Source: Bacillota bacterium
GTDB lineage: Bacteria; Bacillota; Clostridia; Acetivibrionales; DTU013
DNA length: 64,000 bases
Assembly: GCA_023418915.1 (NCBI GenBank)
Contig: JAEZYU010000055.1
Coordinates: 1-64,000 of the forward strand
Direction of reading: 5' to 3'
How positions within the stretch are numbered: position 1 is the stretch's first letter; the number at the start of each line of letters is the position of its first letter. The position numbers were made by a program, and so were the translations under genes. Of this stretch, positions 42,385-54,400 are shown piece after piece. The notes under the pieces were generated by a model. The model made no database searches and was not told the origin of the DNA. It saw only the letters and a program-made list of their open reading frames with translations.

Positions 42385-43965
42385 CTACATTTCTTTGATT
42401 ACTAAGTCCTGTATATAGAAACAGGATGCAATATATTCTTTTCTGATCTCTTTGATTTCATTTTTTATCTGGAGCATAGTATTGGGATATATTCTTTTTA
42501 AGACATTTACTTCACCCTCGCCTTTGACGCGGAAATACTTTTGCATTGTCCTGATTTGATTTTCAAACCGCTTTACTTCATCTTTCAGACTAAAATACCT
42601 TTCCCTGACGGTTTCATACTCTTTATACTGCTTAGAACCGTTTTCGATAGAATTGGTATATACTGCAAAGAGCTGTTTCGCTTTTGACAGACTGACCCTT
42701 GCCTTGACCATCGATTCCTGCAGTTTGTCCAGTTCCTCCTTCATCTTGCTTCGGTCAAATCCCAGTATCCTTATTTGTGTACGTTTTTCATGTCCATTGC
42801 CTATATAGGCAGCCTCAACTTTTTGCTCCGCTTCAATAATGCCGCCTATGATCTTGCCCTTACCGGATTCGACGACGACCTGCTTTGCAGAGATATTGCT
42901 GTTAAGGCAGTAATAACCGACATAAACTATCCCGCTGCATATAACTGTCGCATCCGATATATATTTTGTGTAAATATCCTTTGTCGACCTGACAACAGCT
43001 TTGTTTCTGCCGGCTATGCCGCCTTTTATCAGTATATTGCCTCCGCGGCTGACCACTTCCTTGACACTTCCGATTCCGAACTCGCCGAGGATTTCGATAT
43101 CGTCTTTGGCGGCAACGGAAAAGTTGTCTGCAATAGAACCTTTGACGGTAAGAAATCCATCAAAGTCAATATTTCCGGTGTTGAAATCTATATTATCCGA
43201 TATCTCAAGATAATTTGAAACACTGATCTTATCACCGTTGTAATGTACTGCGCCGTTTATTTTTGAATAAAGTCTTGTCACACCATTATCATATACTTCT
43301 CTGACTGTATTGGAATCATAGAAAAGTGGAAAGCGTTTTCCTTTGAGCTGGTGTACAGTTTCGCCCTTGACGGATTTGCCCGGAGTGCCCTCAGTAGGGT
43401 CAGTTCTCTCCCCAAGCCAATCTCCCTCATTTACTTTATTAATCAGGTTAAGTTCATAATAATCCGCTTTGCCGTCTTCTTTGATTTCCGGTTTTGGTTC
43501 ATTCAGATCGAACATTGTGATTATTGAGTCCTGACCGTTGACGGGAGGGATGCCTTCAGCTATCAGAATAGGCTCCTTGGCTCGAAGGTCACTAAGCAGA
43601 GCTTCTTTTTTCATCCCAAAGATGACACCTCTTTCCCGCAGCTTCAGAAGTATTTCTTTGACAAGCTCGCCCCTGTTGTTGGCAGCAAGCTCTGCTTCAT
43701 CCAAATAAAGCGTTACATAAGCTTTCATGTCGTTATCGGTCAATTCTATTACGATACGTTCATCAACCACACCAAATTTGACCGGTGGATGGGGTGCATT
43801 GAGCAGAGCGTTCCTGATGGCAATAAAACTTGTTATTCTGATTTCAGGATTTTTTTCAATAATAACATTGAAATCCTGAATAGAATATCCTCTTTTATAG
43901 GTCTCAAGATATACTCCATCAATTTTTTTGGTTACTCTAACAAAGCTATTCTTTATAATGTCCAT
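42385..43965 (-). CDS. FapA-family (DUF342) protein
   Basis: The 526-residue protein belongs to the FapA/DUF342 family. Residues 1-165 are the N-terminal domain. The centre is a right-handed beta-helix built of short repeats (GNIDFDGFLTVKGSIADNFS, IEILGEFGIGSVKEVVSRGG, NILIKGGIAGRNKAVVRSTK), and the C-terminus is a coiled coil (KEELDKLQESMVKARVSLSK). Family members relate to flagellar assembly or to other cell-pole and cytoskeletal functions. Conserved segments GDWLGERTDPTEGTPGKSVK and GAVHYNGDKI are intact. ATG 43965 was preferred because GGTGGA precedes it; another ATG is 12 bp upstream. The GAF protein follows in the same operon, suggesting a joint role. Confidence 0.9.
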   Translation of the reverse strand: MDIIKNSFVRVTKKIDGVYLETYKRGYSIQDFNVIIEKNPEIRITSFIAIRNALLNAPHPPVKFGVVDERIVIELTDNDMKAYVTLYLDEAELAANNRGELVKEILLKLRERGVIFGMKKEALLSDLRAKEPILIAEGIPPVNGQDSIITMFDLNEPKPEIKEDGKADYYELNLINKVNEGDWLGERTDPTEGTPGKSVKGETVHQLKGKRFPLFYDSNTVREVYDNGVTRLYSKINGAVHYNGDKISVSNYLEISDNIDFNTGNIDFDGFLTVKGSIADNFSVAAKDDIEILGEFGIGSVKEVVSRGGNILIKGGIAGRNKAVVRSTKDIYTKYISDATVICSGIVYVGYYCLNSNISAKQVVVESGKGKIIGGIIEAEQKVEAAYIGNGHEKRTQIRILGFDRSKMKEELDKLQESMVKARVSLSKAKQLFAVYTNSIENGSKQYKEYETVRERYFSLKDEVKRFENQIRTMQKYFRVKGEGEVNVLKRIYPNTMLQIKNEIKEIRKEYIASCFYIQDLVIKEM

Positions 43966-44166
43966 ATTTTCCACCATATTGTATGATTTGAACTGCTGGA
44001 TTTACCAATAATAATATTATTCGACAAAAAAACACATAATTCCTTCAACTTTTGTTTTTTCATTTGTATGACGTACTGCAACATTTGGTAAATTCAATAA
44101 ACAATTATAGCGTTTTTTCAGAAATAGATACAGCGGCATAAAAGAGATAAGGAAAACGACGGGAAG

Positions 44167-44235
44167 AAAATGCAAAGTATACTTGACTAAAAATGCAAAG
44201 TAGGCTATACTAAAAATGCAAAGCGTGCATTGCAT
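44167..44235 (+). promoter_or_regulatory. Three 23-bp iterons over a sigma-A promoter
   Basis: Units start at 44167, 44190 and 44213, each opening with AAAATGCAAAG, exactly 23 bp apart. They span a promoter TTGACT (44183-44188), 17-bp spacer, TATACT (44206-44211). The array ends 27 bp before the XRE start. It is a likely operator for the downstream regulator. Confidence 0.8.
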
Positions 44236-44262
44236 AATATAGATATGGCGGGGAGGGATCCT

Positions 44263-44469
44263 TTGAAAACGCTCATTCCGGAACTCAGGAAGAAAAACAA
44301 GCTATCACAGGAAGAACTGGCACTTGCAGTAGGAGTCACCAGGCAAACGATCACATCATTGGAGTGTGGGAAGTATACCGCATCGCTGGTGCTCGCCTAT
44401 AAAATAGCCAGATATTTTGGATTGTCTATCGAGGATGTATTTGATTTTTCAGAAGTGGAGGAAATGTGA
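44263..44469 (+). CDS. Small XRE-family transcriptional regulator
   Basis: The 68-residue protein is a single XRE/Cro helix-turn-helix domain: LIPELRKKNKLSQEELALAV, GVTRQTITSLECGKYTASLV and YFGLSIEDVFDF. It matches the YozG-like small regulators found beside DUF-type membrane proteins. TTG 44263 was chosen because GGGAGGG lies 5 nt upstream and the family starts with MKT-like residues; a TTG 33 bp earlier overlaps the operator repeats. It is directly followed by two membrane-protein genes, the first 2 bp downstream. It probably represses its own operon via the 23-bp repeats. Confidence 0.92.
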   Translation: MKTLIPELRKKNKLSQEELALAVGVTRQTITSLECGKYTASLVLAYKIARYFGLSIEDVFDFSEVEEM

Positions 44470-44471
44470 TT

Positions 44472-44912
44472 ATGGAAAAATATAAAAAGAAAATACAAAT
44501 AAGAACGATACTGATGTCATTTGTTATGATAGGTCTTGCAGTTTTTTATTTTGTTTTCCCGATCTATCGAAAGGCTTTGCCTCAAATACCTGATTTCATC
44601 AGAGGTTTTCATACAGGAGCATTTGTCGGTGTTGAACTGGCTATGGTGTTTTTTATAGTAAGGTTTTTTGTCAGCTTAAGGACAGAAGAGTCGCTAAAGA
44701 AATTATACATACAAGAGAACGATGAAAGATCCAAAATGATCCTCCAGAAATCCGGTGCGCTCGGAATGGGTATCTGCATGCTTGGTATGGCTGCAGGTAC
44801 TGTGGTGGCAGGGTTTGTTAATACGACAGTGTTTTTCTCTCTGCTGAGTGCTCTGATATTCATTTCTTTGGTAAGAGGGTGCATTAAGATCTATTATCAC
44901 AAAATAATGTAG
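44472..44912 (+). CDS. Membrane protein in the XRE operon
   Basis: The 146-residue protein has four hydrophobic helices: ILMSFVMIGLAVFYFVF, FVGVELAMVFFIVRFFV, MGICMLGMAAGTVVAGF and FFSLLSALIFISLV. A charged loop (YIQENDERSKMILQKSG) lies between the second and third. The N-D-E-R motif in that loop is common in DUF2178-like and related membrane proteins next to small XRE regulators. Function is unknown. ATG 44472 follows GAGGAA. It is translationally close to the XRE gene. Confidence 0.85.
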   Translation: MEKYKKKIQIRTILMSFVMIGLAVFYFVFPIYRKALPQIPDFIRGFHTGAFVGVELAMVFFIVRFFVSLRTEESLKKLYIQENDERSKMILQKSGALGMGICMLGMAAGTVVAGFVNTTVFFSLLSALIFISLVRGCIKIYYHKIM

Positions 44913-44928
44913 AAAGGAGGCTTTATCT

Positions 44929-45207
44929 GTGTGCTGGCTTCAAAATGCAAATGTTGAAAACAACTGTAACACCAACGAATATGGAATTAATTTAGCTGAA
45001 AGTGTCAACTGTATCGAAAAACAACCAAAAAAAATTGATTGGCATCTAAATGCTGGTTTTTTAGTGTATGGCCTGACATTACTATTTAGACATATAACAG
45101 GATTGCCGGATTTTGTACACGGCTTCGGAGTAGGCCTTAGTATTGTGTTTATTCTATATGGTTTGGCTGTAAGTGCTGGAAGATGTGCACATAAACCTGT
45201 TAAATAA
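44929..45207 (+). CDS. Small membrane protein in the XRE operon
   Basis: The 92-residue protein starts at GTG 44929, preceded by AAAGGAGG. The N-terminal 35 residues are hydrophilic, with several Asn and three Cys. Two hydrophobic segments follow (HLNAGFLVYGLTLLF and FGVGLSIVFILYGLAVSAG) around the motif HITGLPDFVHGFGVG. The second half resembles the PDF-(I/V)-x-GF segment of the previous protein, suggesting they are paralogous fragments of one family. The gene ends the operon before a terminator. Confidence 0.75.
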   Translation: MCWLQNANVENNCNTNEYGINLAESVNCIEKQPKKIDWHLNAGFLVYGLTLLFRHITGLPDFVHGFGVGLSIVFILYGLAVSAGRCAHKPVK

Positions 45208-45253
45208 TGAGCAGGACTGGGTAGAACCAATTACAAGGTAATTAAAATAAAAG

Positions 45254-45281
45254 GATGGGATGTAATTATCCCGTCTTTTTT
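45254..45281 (+). terminator. Terminator of the XRE operon
   Basis: GATGGGAT (45254-45261) pairs with ATCCCGTC (45268-45275, one G-T pair) around GTAATT, followed by six T residues. Confidence 0.88.
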
Positions 45282-45381
45282 GTTGTTAATATTTATAAAC
45301 TTTTGATTTGTTGGCAGTTATATATCTTTCATGATAAAGCAAAATTATTATACATACATCATATCAAAATAGCATTTTTTG

Positions 45382-45410
45382 GTGACAAAACAAAAGAATG
45401 GTGATAAAAT
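45382..45410 (+). promoter_or_regulatory. Promoter of the second SLH giant
   Basis: GTGACA (45382-45387), 17-bp spacer, TAAAAT (45405-45410): five of six matches to each sigma-A hexamer. The start codon lies 77 bp downstream. Confidence 0.6.
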
Positions 45411-45486
45411 ATTGTAATATAATGTTACAAATCATAGAATTTTGTAATCTGTATTGCCAATTTATTAATATTTTCGGAGGTTTCAT

Positions 45487-48400
45487 ATGAGAAGCTCAGT
45501 CAAAAAACTAATTTCTCTGTTGTTGTCTGTCTTTATGCTGGTATCGACCTTGTTCCTGCCTGTTGCAGTTCAGGCAGAGGATATGGCAGAAGCACCTGTG
45601 GCCAATCCTGCTCCGGGTGACCCTATCGCAGATGATACACCGGTTACGCTGACTAGTAGCACCTCTGGGGCAGCTATTTATTTTACGGTAGATGGAAATG
45701 ACCCAGTCAGTGAAGCTGCCGGAACTACCCAAGTATATTCTGAAGAAAACAAACCGGTTATAAACGGCTATACGATAATCAAAGCGGTCGCTGCCGCAGA
45801 AGGCATGGAAGATAGCGGTATTGCCATTTTTGAATATAATATTTCACAAAAACAGTCAGTACTCGGCGGAGTAGTTATGAATCCGGACAATTCATTTGCA
45901 GGAGGTGCGGTAGAATTATTCAAAGTTGTTGGTGATTGGGACGAACACTATGACAATTTCCCAGTCGACCCTGATGATGGCAGCTTTTCCGTTTCAGCGG
46001 ACGACCTGGAAGATGGAGAGTACAGACTGAGGGCATTCCCCCCCGCAGAATCATTATACTCATTTTCAGACTGGTTTAACTTCAAGGTGACAGACGGAGA
46101 ATTTTTAAATACTGACGATACACCTGTAGAAGGTACCATTCAGATGACCACAAAGCCGGTCCAGGTATCGGGTACAATGAAAGCTCCAAATGAAGATAAT
46201 CTGGATGATGGCATTTATGATATAAGGGTGAGGTCTGTTGATTTTGAAATAGGAAATAATGTGCATGTTGATTGGTCAATTAGTGAAAATGTTACTTATA
46301 AACTGAGTGATATCACCACAGGCGCATATGTGGTATGGCTGGAGCCTCAAGGTGATTCAGATTTCACGGCATCTCATGAGCATCAGTTTACAATAGATGA
46401 GAGCGCTGTATACCCGATTGAAATACCACTCCAATTAACAAATCCCCAGTTTAACGGTACGGTTGCGCTGCAGGAAACTGAGGGATCGATTCCTTCGCCG
46501 GGAGGCGTTGTTGAGATTTTCGACAATGAAGGACACTATTTGAAGTGGGTTAGTGTCAAAAATGACGGTACTTACAAAATAGGCGGACTTGATGACGGCA
46601 GCTATCAATTAAGTGCGATCCCGCCTTTCGAGCCTGAATATAGTAATTATAGACACTCTGATATGGTACCCGTTGAAATCTCGGGAGGAAACGGACCTGG
46701 TGAACCGGTTGAATTTCTTCTTGTGCAAAAAGAACTGAGAGTCGATAATGTCGACTACATAGTTAAAGGTGATAATGAGGTCAGGATCCGCTTGAATGAT
46801 CTGAGTGTACTGGATTTTGATTTCAGCGGTTTGAGAGCGGTTATTGGAACCGATCCGGAGATAGAACTGACTAACGGAGAAATGCGTGATTGGCATGAGG
46901 ATTCTGCAACGCTCTTCCTTAATAATGATACAGTATCTACACTGGATTTCGGTACATATACGATTGATGTATATAACAATTTAGATTTAATACAATCTTG
47001 TCAGCTTGTCGTGATCCAGAATATAATAGCAGATCCAAAGGTCATATTGCCTGAAGAATATAGAACTGTTGGAAAGCAAATAGTGTTTGAGGCACACGGC
47101 AATGAAAACAACGATTACCCATGGGATACAGAGGGTAACCTCAACCTCACAGTTGAAATACGGCTCGAGGATGGTGACAAAACGATTGAGTGTACTCCGG
47201 TATGTGAGGTCGGTGATGATAACCGATTGACAGTGACGATACCTGCACAGGCAGGTGCTGCAGAAGGCGGACGGTCAATAAGTGTTTATGATGGCGATCA
47301 GCTGTTGGCGAAGGGGTATTTCCAGATAGGAACCCCGGTTATTGATGGTACTGAAGCCACCAATCAGGGAGATCATCGTGTTTTGTTGATGGGCAGTTGC
47401 CTGGAAGCATATGAAGGACCTGATACGATAATTGAAGTCTATAAGGATGGTACCAAAGTAAACACCGGTAACTTCGGCCATATAGATCATGTGGGCATGG
47501 TCTTCTGGCTGAACAGCTGTATTGATATACCGGGTGAATACATGATAAAGCTGATAGATAACAGTGACAGTGAAAATCCGGTGACAATAGAGCAGAATAT
47601 CCCTCTGAAAGTATTGTCGCGTCTTGAATGCCACCCCCATGGTTTCAGCTCTGGGTTGCTGACCGTATACAACAGCACCAATGATTTATTCAAATGGAGT
47701 ATCAGTGACGGGATCGAAAATTTTTCTGTTTCAGTATACGGAGATGGTTTCCATTGGAGTCTGGATTCACAGAGCGGCATGCATTTTGATGATGACGGAA
47801 ATCTGGCAATACCACTGCTTGAAGGACATGAATTTCCGCAGCAGGCAGGCAGCGGCCGTGTAGACATATATAGAAGTAATATTCGTATCGGATTTGCAGA
47901 ATTTACAATAGGGCAGGACCTGCTATGCGGTACGGTCGTTGATCCGCAATTAAGTCATGACGGTAATGGCAGAGTTTTTATTACTAATCTGGATTCACCG
48001 GAGCATTACTCAAGAAGTGTCAATACAGACGAAAACGGAAGGTTTTACATATCAATAGATGATGTACCCAGACAGGACATGGATAGTAGTGATATCGACG
48101 GGAATTATTCATTACAGGCTTATCCTGCGATGGATTCCGAATGTGCCAAATCTGAGCCTGTTACGATCGAGATAAGCGACGGTCAGGTCGTTGGCTCCGA
48201 CGATATAATGATAGTGCTTGAGCCAACACAGATTTCCGGTGTTGTAAAGGATCCTGAAGGTAATGTAGTAGTATTGACAGACTCATGGATAAACATTTAC
48301 CCGGAGGAACCCGATGGCGGTGAAAATAATTATCTATTCAGCCTTTTCAGTGATGGTACATTCAGAATAGGCGGATTGTCCAGCAATACTTCTTATCGGA

Positions 48401-51400
48401 TAAATATTGAACCCTTTAGTTTTGATATCTATTTCCCATCAAGAGATATACTTATTCCATTTGGAGATACTCTGGTGACTGATGTGGAGCTCGTACTTGA
48501 ATCACCCCAGTTCCGGGGCAATGTTTTTGATGCAGATGATACTGCCTTGCAGCATGACGAATATAATGTGAGTATCCAGCGGACTGACAACGACGGCAGT
48601 AATTGCATCGGATATCATGAAAACGGGTATTTTACATTGAGCCATATGGACCCCGGTACATATAGCATCAGAATTATTCCTAAAGGTGACAGCGATTTTG
48701 CTCCATCGATTGAGGAATCGTTCACTATCGATCTGGACGGTACAGCAACTCCGGAGACTATAGATCTTTCGTTTACAGAGCCGCAGGTCAACGGCAGCGT
48801 AGTTGCGCCGGACGGGGAAACGCTGATAACAGCCGGTTCTGTCGTTGTGCTTGACTCAGATGGCAATTATCTGTTCGAGATTAATATACAATCCACCGGC
48901 GTATTCCGATTGGGAGGGCTTCCGGCAGGTGATTACATTCTTGTCGCAAAGCCTGATCGCGAAGATCCTGATCATTCATCATATGATGAGTCGTCCGGGA
49001 CTATTGTCACAATAGCCGAGGAAGTGGTCTCTGTTGAGCTAAGTTTGCGTGACAAGGCACCGAGGATCGTATATGCTGACAACTATGTAAAGGGAGATTC
49101 CAGGCTTCGTGCCAGGATCATGAACGCGAGTATGATTGAAAACTGGGAGAATGTTTCAGTTGAGATATGGAACAGCGATTCCCAATTGATAGCTGCAAAC
49201 GAAAACTGCTGGTCTGAAGACCATGATCCGTGGTCAGATGAATGCAGCCTAAATATGGATGTTGACACCGATTTATTTGGGAACTTGCCATTTGGTGTCT
49301 ATACGCTCAAGGTGTTTTACTATGGTGATGAGCTTGATGTAGAAAAAAGCGACCAATTCCGAGTGGTCAGCGGACTTCATATAAGGCCTGCAGTGGTTGA
49401 AGCCAATGAATACGCTGGTGAATATTCGGTTGAGATCAACAGAGATGATGGTGTGTATCCATGGTCCTCGGGTGACGAGCTGACAGCGTACATTATACCT
49501 CAAGAAAATCCAGAACACAGTTTGACTGTACCGGTAACGATAAATGCGGGCAATACTTTATCATTTACTCTTCAGGAACCTGATGAGGTTATCGAAGGCA
49601 GGCAGTTCGTTGAGATATACAAGGATTATGACGGGGACAGAACAATACTTGCAGTAGGTCAATTTGATGTTGGAACAGCTGTTGTTGAATATATCAGGCT
49701 AAAGGAATATAGCAGTTTTCTGCACATTCAGGGAGAATATCTGAATAAGTACATGGACTCGCCCCGGATCGAAGTGTATCAGGAGGATAATCTGATAGCA
49801 GCCAGCAACGACTGGTATGATGATTGGGGAAATATCACATTCAATCTTCCGTTTGCTATAAAACCGGGAATCCAGTATTCACTAAAGCTTTACGCAATGC
49901 TGAATGGAGAAGAAATACTTGTAGCACTGCCTGATGCAGGTGCGTTCAAAGCAGCGCCCAGGTTGGTTAGCAGCGATCCTGTCATATCCGGAAATACAGG
50001 AGATTCTTTTGAAGTGGACGAAAGCGATACTTACACCGGATACGGCTGGTCCACCGGTGATAATGTCGCAGCAGTGATTTCAGGTCCGGGATATGGGGAT
50101 ATGGTCATAACATCTGAAAACGGCCTTGCTATTAGTGAAGATAAAATTACATTTACAGCAATGGAAAATGACAGAGTCGGTTTTCCGCTGGAAAAAGGAG
50201 ACTATAGCATATGGCTTTACAATGCTGATGATGGAACTATTTATGGCTACGCAGACTTTTATGTTGAAAATGAAGCATATATGCTCAAAGGTACTGTTCT
50301 GGGATCGGACGGAACACCTTCATCCGGCGGAAGGCTGACAATAGAGAAGGAGGATGGCTGGTCAGAGTCGGTGGTTTTCGGGAAAGATGGTAAATTCTAC
50401 TATTTGACTCGTTTTATGCCCGGAAATGACACATACAAATTGATCGCATACGCTGACGCCGCTTCTGATGATTATTCAGGTGAAGCTGTCATCAGCCTTT
50501 CGGAAGGTACTGTGCTGGTAGACGGTGAAGATGAAGACAATGTCATTATCAATTTGGAAAAAGCTCAGATAGAAGGAACGGTAATGGAAGGAGAGAATCC
50601 AACAAAGGGCGGAGAGGTCAATTTTATCGCTGCCGGTGACGAAGGGAATCATTATCAGGCCTTTATTGAGTATGACGGTACATATAAAATGGGAGGCTTG
50701 AATCCGGGTGTGTATGATGTTGTTGCATTTGCCGGCAATGGCTCGGAATACCTTTCATCCGAGCGGATACGGGTTACACTGGAAGAGCCGGCTCCCGAAA
50801 CCGCACCTGAAGTTAGAAATATTGATTTGAGGCTTCCGCAAGTGACAGGCACTGTCACAGATGTGGCAGAGAATTCTTTGGATGGAGGACAATACTGGCT
50901 TGAGGTGAGGAAGCTTGATTCGAAGGATGGAAACGGCGGAGGATGCGACTGGCGGGCTGAGGATGGGAAGTACCTTCTCGGAGGCATGGAACCCGGTACT
51001 TACGGGGTAACAATGAAGCCGAAAACTGAACTGCCGTATTCGCAGTCTTATGAAAAGGAATTTACGATAGAAGAAAATGGAACAGTTACTCCATCATCTG
51101 TAATAAATCTGGCGCTGACTGATCCAAAGCTTATCGGTTACGTATATGACAACAGCAATCCTGCCAACGAATTTACCGAGGCCGGAGTGGATGTATTCAA
51201 AGGCACATGGACCGATATGGAGTTCGTTACCTTTGTGCCGGTGGATGTGTATGGAATATACAGAATAGGCGGTATACCGAACGGTACTTATTACATAAGG
51301 GCTGTGCTTACAAACAGAGATGCATATCCTGACCTTTCACAGTCCCTGCTTACACAGGTTACCATTAGCGATACTCCAGCATCTCAAAATCTTTATTTAC

Positions 51401-54400
51401 GAGATACCGATCCCAGAATAAGGTTTGTTGAGGATTATGATGGTGCAAAGGACAAGCTGAAAGTACGCATCTTCAATATGGAGAGCATGGATTTGGGCCT
51501 GATGGTAGCTGAGATTCTTGACGGTGAAGGAAATAGCCTTACGCCTGCCATCTATATTTCGGGCGCTGATAAATTCGAATTTGACTGGGGCAATTGGGAT
51601 TATAACAAGGATGAGGGAGATATCCTGATATTTCTGGATGATAACAGGCTGATGCCCGGCGGATACAATCTGAGGCTGACATATGACGGCCAGGTACTTG
51701 AGAATGATACTCCGGTCAAGGATGGCTTTAATGGCTTCAATGTATGTTATAGCCTGAACGCAGCTCCGTTTGCCATGATGCCCGGCAATACGGCAGGCAG
51801 AACAGTGGAGCTTGGATTGGATATGAAGCCTGAGGATTATCCCTGGTCCGGAGACGATGATATAGTTGTAGAGTTAGGCTATACGGATGGTACGACAGAA
51901 AGCCTGTCATATACAATAAATGATGACAATACAATAAATGCGGTATTGCCTGATGTGCAGCTCGAAGAGGGTATGTACAAGCTGACTGTAATAAAGGGCG
52001 GCTTACGGCTGGCAAAAGGAATGCTCAGCGTAAACTATCCGGTCATCAAAGGTATTTGTGATGCTACTGAGATAGACAGTGAGGTCTCTGTTTTTGGCGA
52101 CGACCTTATAATTTATGAAGACGATACTACTGCCATAAGGGTATATGATGAAGCAGAAGAGCTTGTTGCTGCTGCATCAGCACCTGAATTTATGTGGGAC
52201 CGGCTTGCTTTCTCACTTGGCAATACGACTCTGGAGCCCGGCAGATACCGCGTAGAACTGGAATTCAACGGTCAGGCTGTTGATATGACAGATAAAGATA
52301 TACTAAATGTTGTAAATAACTTGATGGCAACTCCAAATTACAAGCTGACCGGGACTACTGACGGAAATCTTATGACCTTTACCCTGAGGGACGGATCAGA
52401 TGCCCTGTGGGAAACCACAGACGACCTTTTGGTCAAGCTGGTGCATCAAGGATATATGGATGGTTCGGTAGATGTTGTACCGGAAACAGTTGATGCTTCA
52501 TCCATAACAATACGGTTGCCAAACATATTAAATCCCGGGCAGATAGATGTACGAGTTGTCAGAGGCGCTGGAACGGAAGAAGAGCATGTAGCATTTGCAT
52601 GCTTCGAGATGGTAGAAAATACTCAGTTGACAGGTAAAGTAAAAGACAACGCTGGTAACGCCGTACCATATGCCTATATAACAGTGACTGAAATGGATGG
52701 GAGATGGGTAGCCGGGTATAGTGCCGATGTAAACGGCGATTACGCAGTATACGGTTTGCATGCCGGCAAATACAATGTGTTTGCAGGTCCGCCGGAAGGC
52801 TTGGCACTGCTGGAATCGGAAAGAAAGGAAATAGAGATCGCTGATGAAAATACATCGTACGATCCCCATGATTTTATCCTGAATCCCGGCCTGTTCATTT
52901 CCGGCAGCATTTCTCTGCCGGATGGTGATACTGCTCAAGGAGATATGGAGATACATGTATCTGCCTGGTTTGACAACGACACATATGAAGATGATAAAGA
53001 CGATGAATGGTATGGTTCACATACGATAGTAAGCAAGGGAGGTACTTCCGCCGACTACAGCGTTGTAGTTCCCGATAATAAGGACTACAGGCTGGAGGTC
53101 AGGTGCGGAGGCTGGGATTATATCGACGCCCCGACTTATTACAGCTCGGAAGGCAGTGTATACAGGATTATCGATGCCGATCACCTGCAGGTATCGGGAT
53201 CTCATCTGACTGACAAGGATGTAACATTGATCAGAGGAAAGGTGATTACAGGGACCATATCGATTCCTTCAGGAATCATTCATGATGACGTTGATGTGGA
53301 AATCTGTGCGGTAAAAAACTCCGATGAGGGGGGGCACTATTATCACATACCTGCAGGGCGCTGGTTTGTTGTGAAAAAGGGCAGCAGCAGTGTAAATTAT
53401 AAGATAGTCGTTCCGGAAGAGACAGGATATGAAATATATTACTTCTCCATGAATGATCTTAGACTGATGGAGATTGGTTATTATAAAACTCCAAATGAGA
53501 CAGTATCTAGTCGCATGCAGGCGGCAAGCATCGATGTCATGCAGGATCTCTCGGGCATCGACCTGACCATGATCCCTGCAAAATACATTTCAGGTACTGT
53601 CACGCTTCCTGAGGCAGCTCCGGGCGATGGTATCGGGCTGGAGATCAGTGTCTGGGATGACAAGGGAACAAAGGATTGGCAGGATGATGTGGTGTTCGGA
53701 ACAGATGTAAAAATACCGGGAGGGCAAACCTACGGAGATTACGTTTTGAAGGTTCCGGATGATGAGACAAATTACCGTATGCAGATCTGGGGAGGGAATC
53801 AGGCAGACTGTGTTGATATGATGTACTATAGTCACCAAGGCAGCGCATTCAGCATTGAGGCTTCAGATAAGATAAGTGTTGCTGACGGTGATTTGGATAA
53901 TATCAACTTTATTATGGTTAAAGGCAAAAAGATAACAGGAGTTTTGACTATTCCCGAGGCGGCACCAGCCGGCGGTCAGGGCATGAGCATAGAAGCAGCT
54001 GCCGATTTCGAAAATGATAACGAGCGGGATGATGTCGTAGTTCATGGCAAGGTTATGATACCTGAAGGTGAAAGCTCTGAGGAGTATACCTTGATAGTGC
54101 CTGAACTTGAAGGGTATCGTGTGAAATATGTTTCCGACGAATCATATGATTATATGAATGAAGGGTTCTATGCCGGTGTTGGTGAAACGACCCTTGATTA
54201 TGCAAATGCTGTTACGCTGGATATGACCGAAGGTGATAAGATAGACATCGATTTGACTGTTACACCGGCAAAAAGGATTTCAGGTACGATCACACTGCCT
54301 CAAGCAGCTCCGGCTGAAGGAGCCGAGATTCTGGTAAGTGCCTTCGATATAAATGGTACACAGGAAAATACGGTTGACGATAAATGGTTCGGTACAGTTA

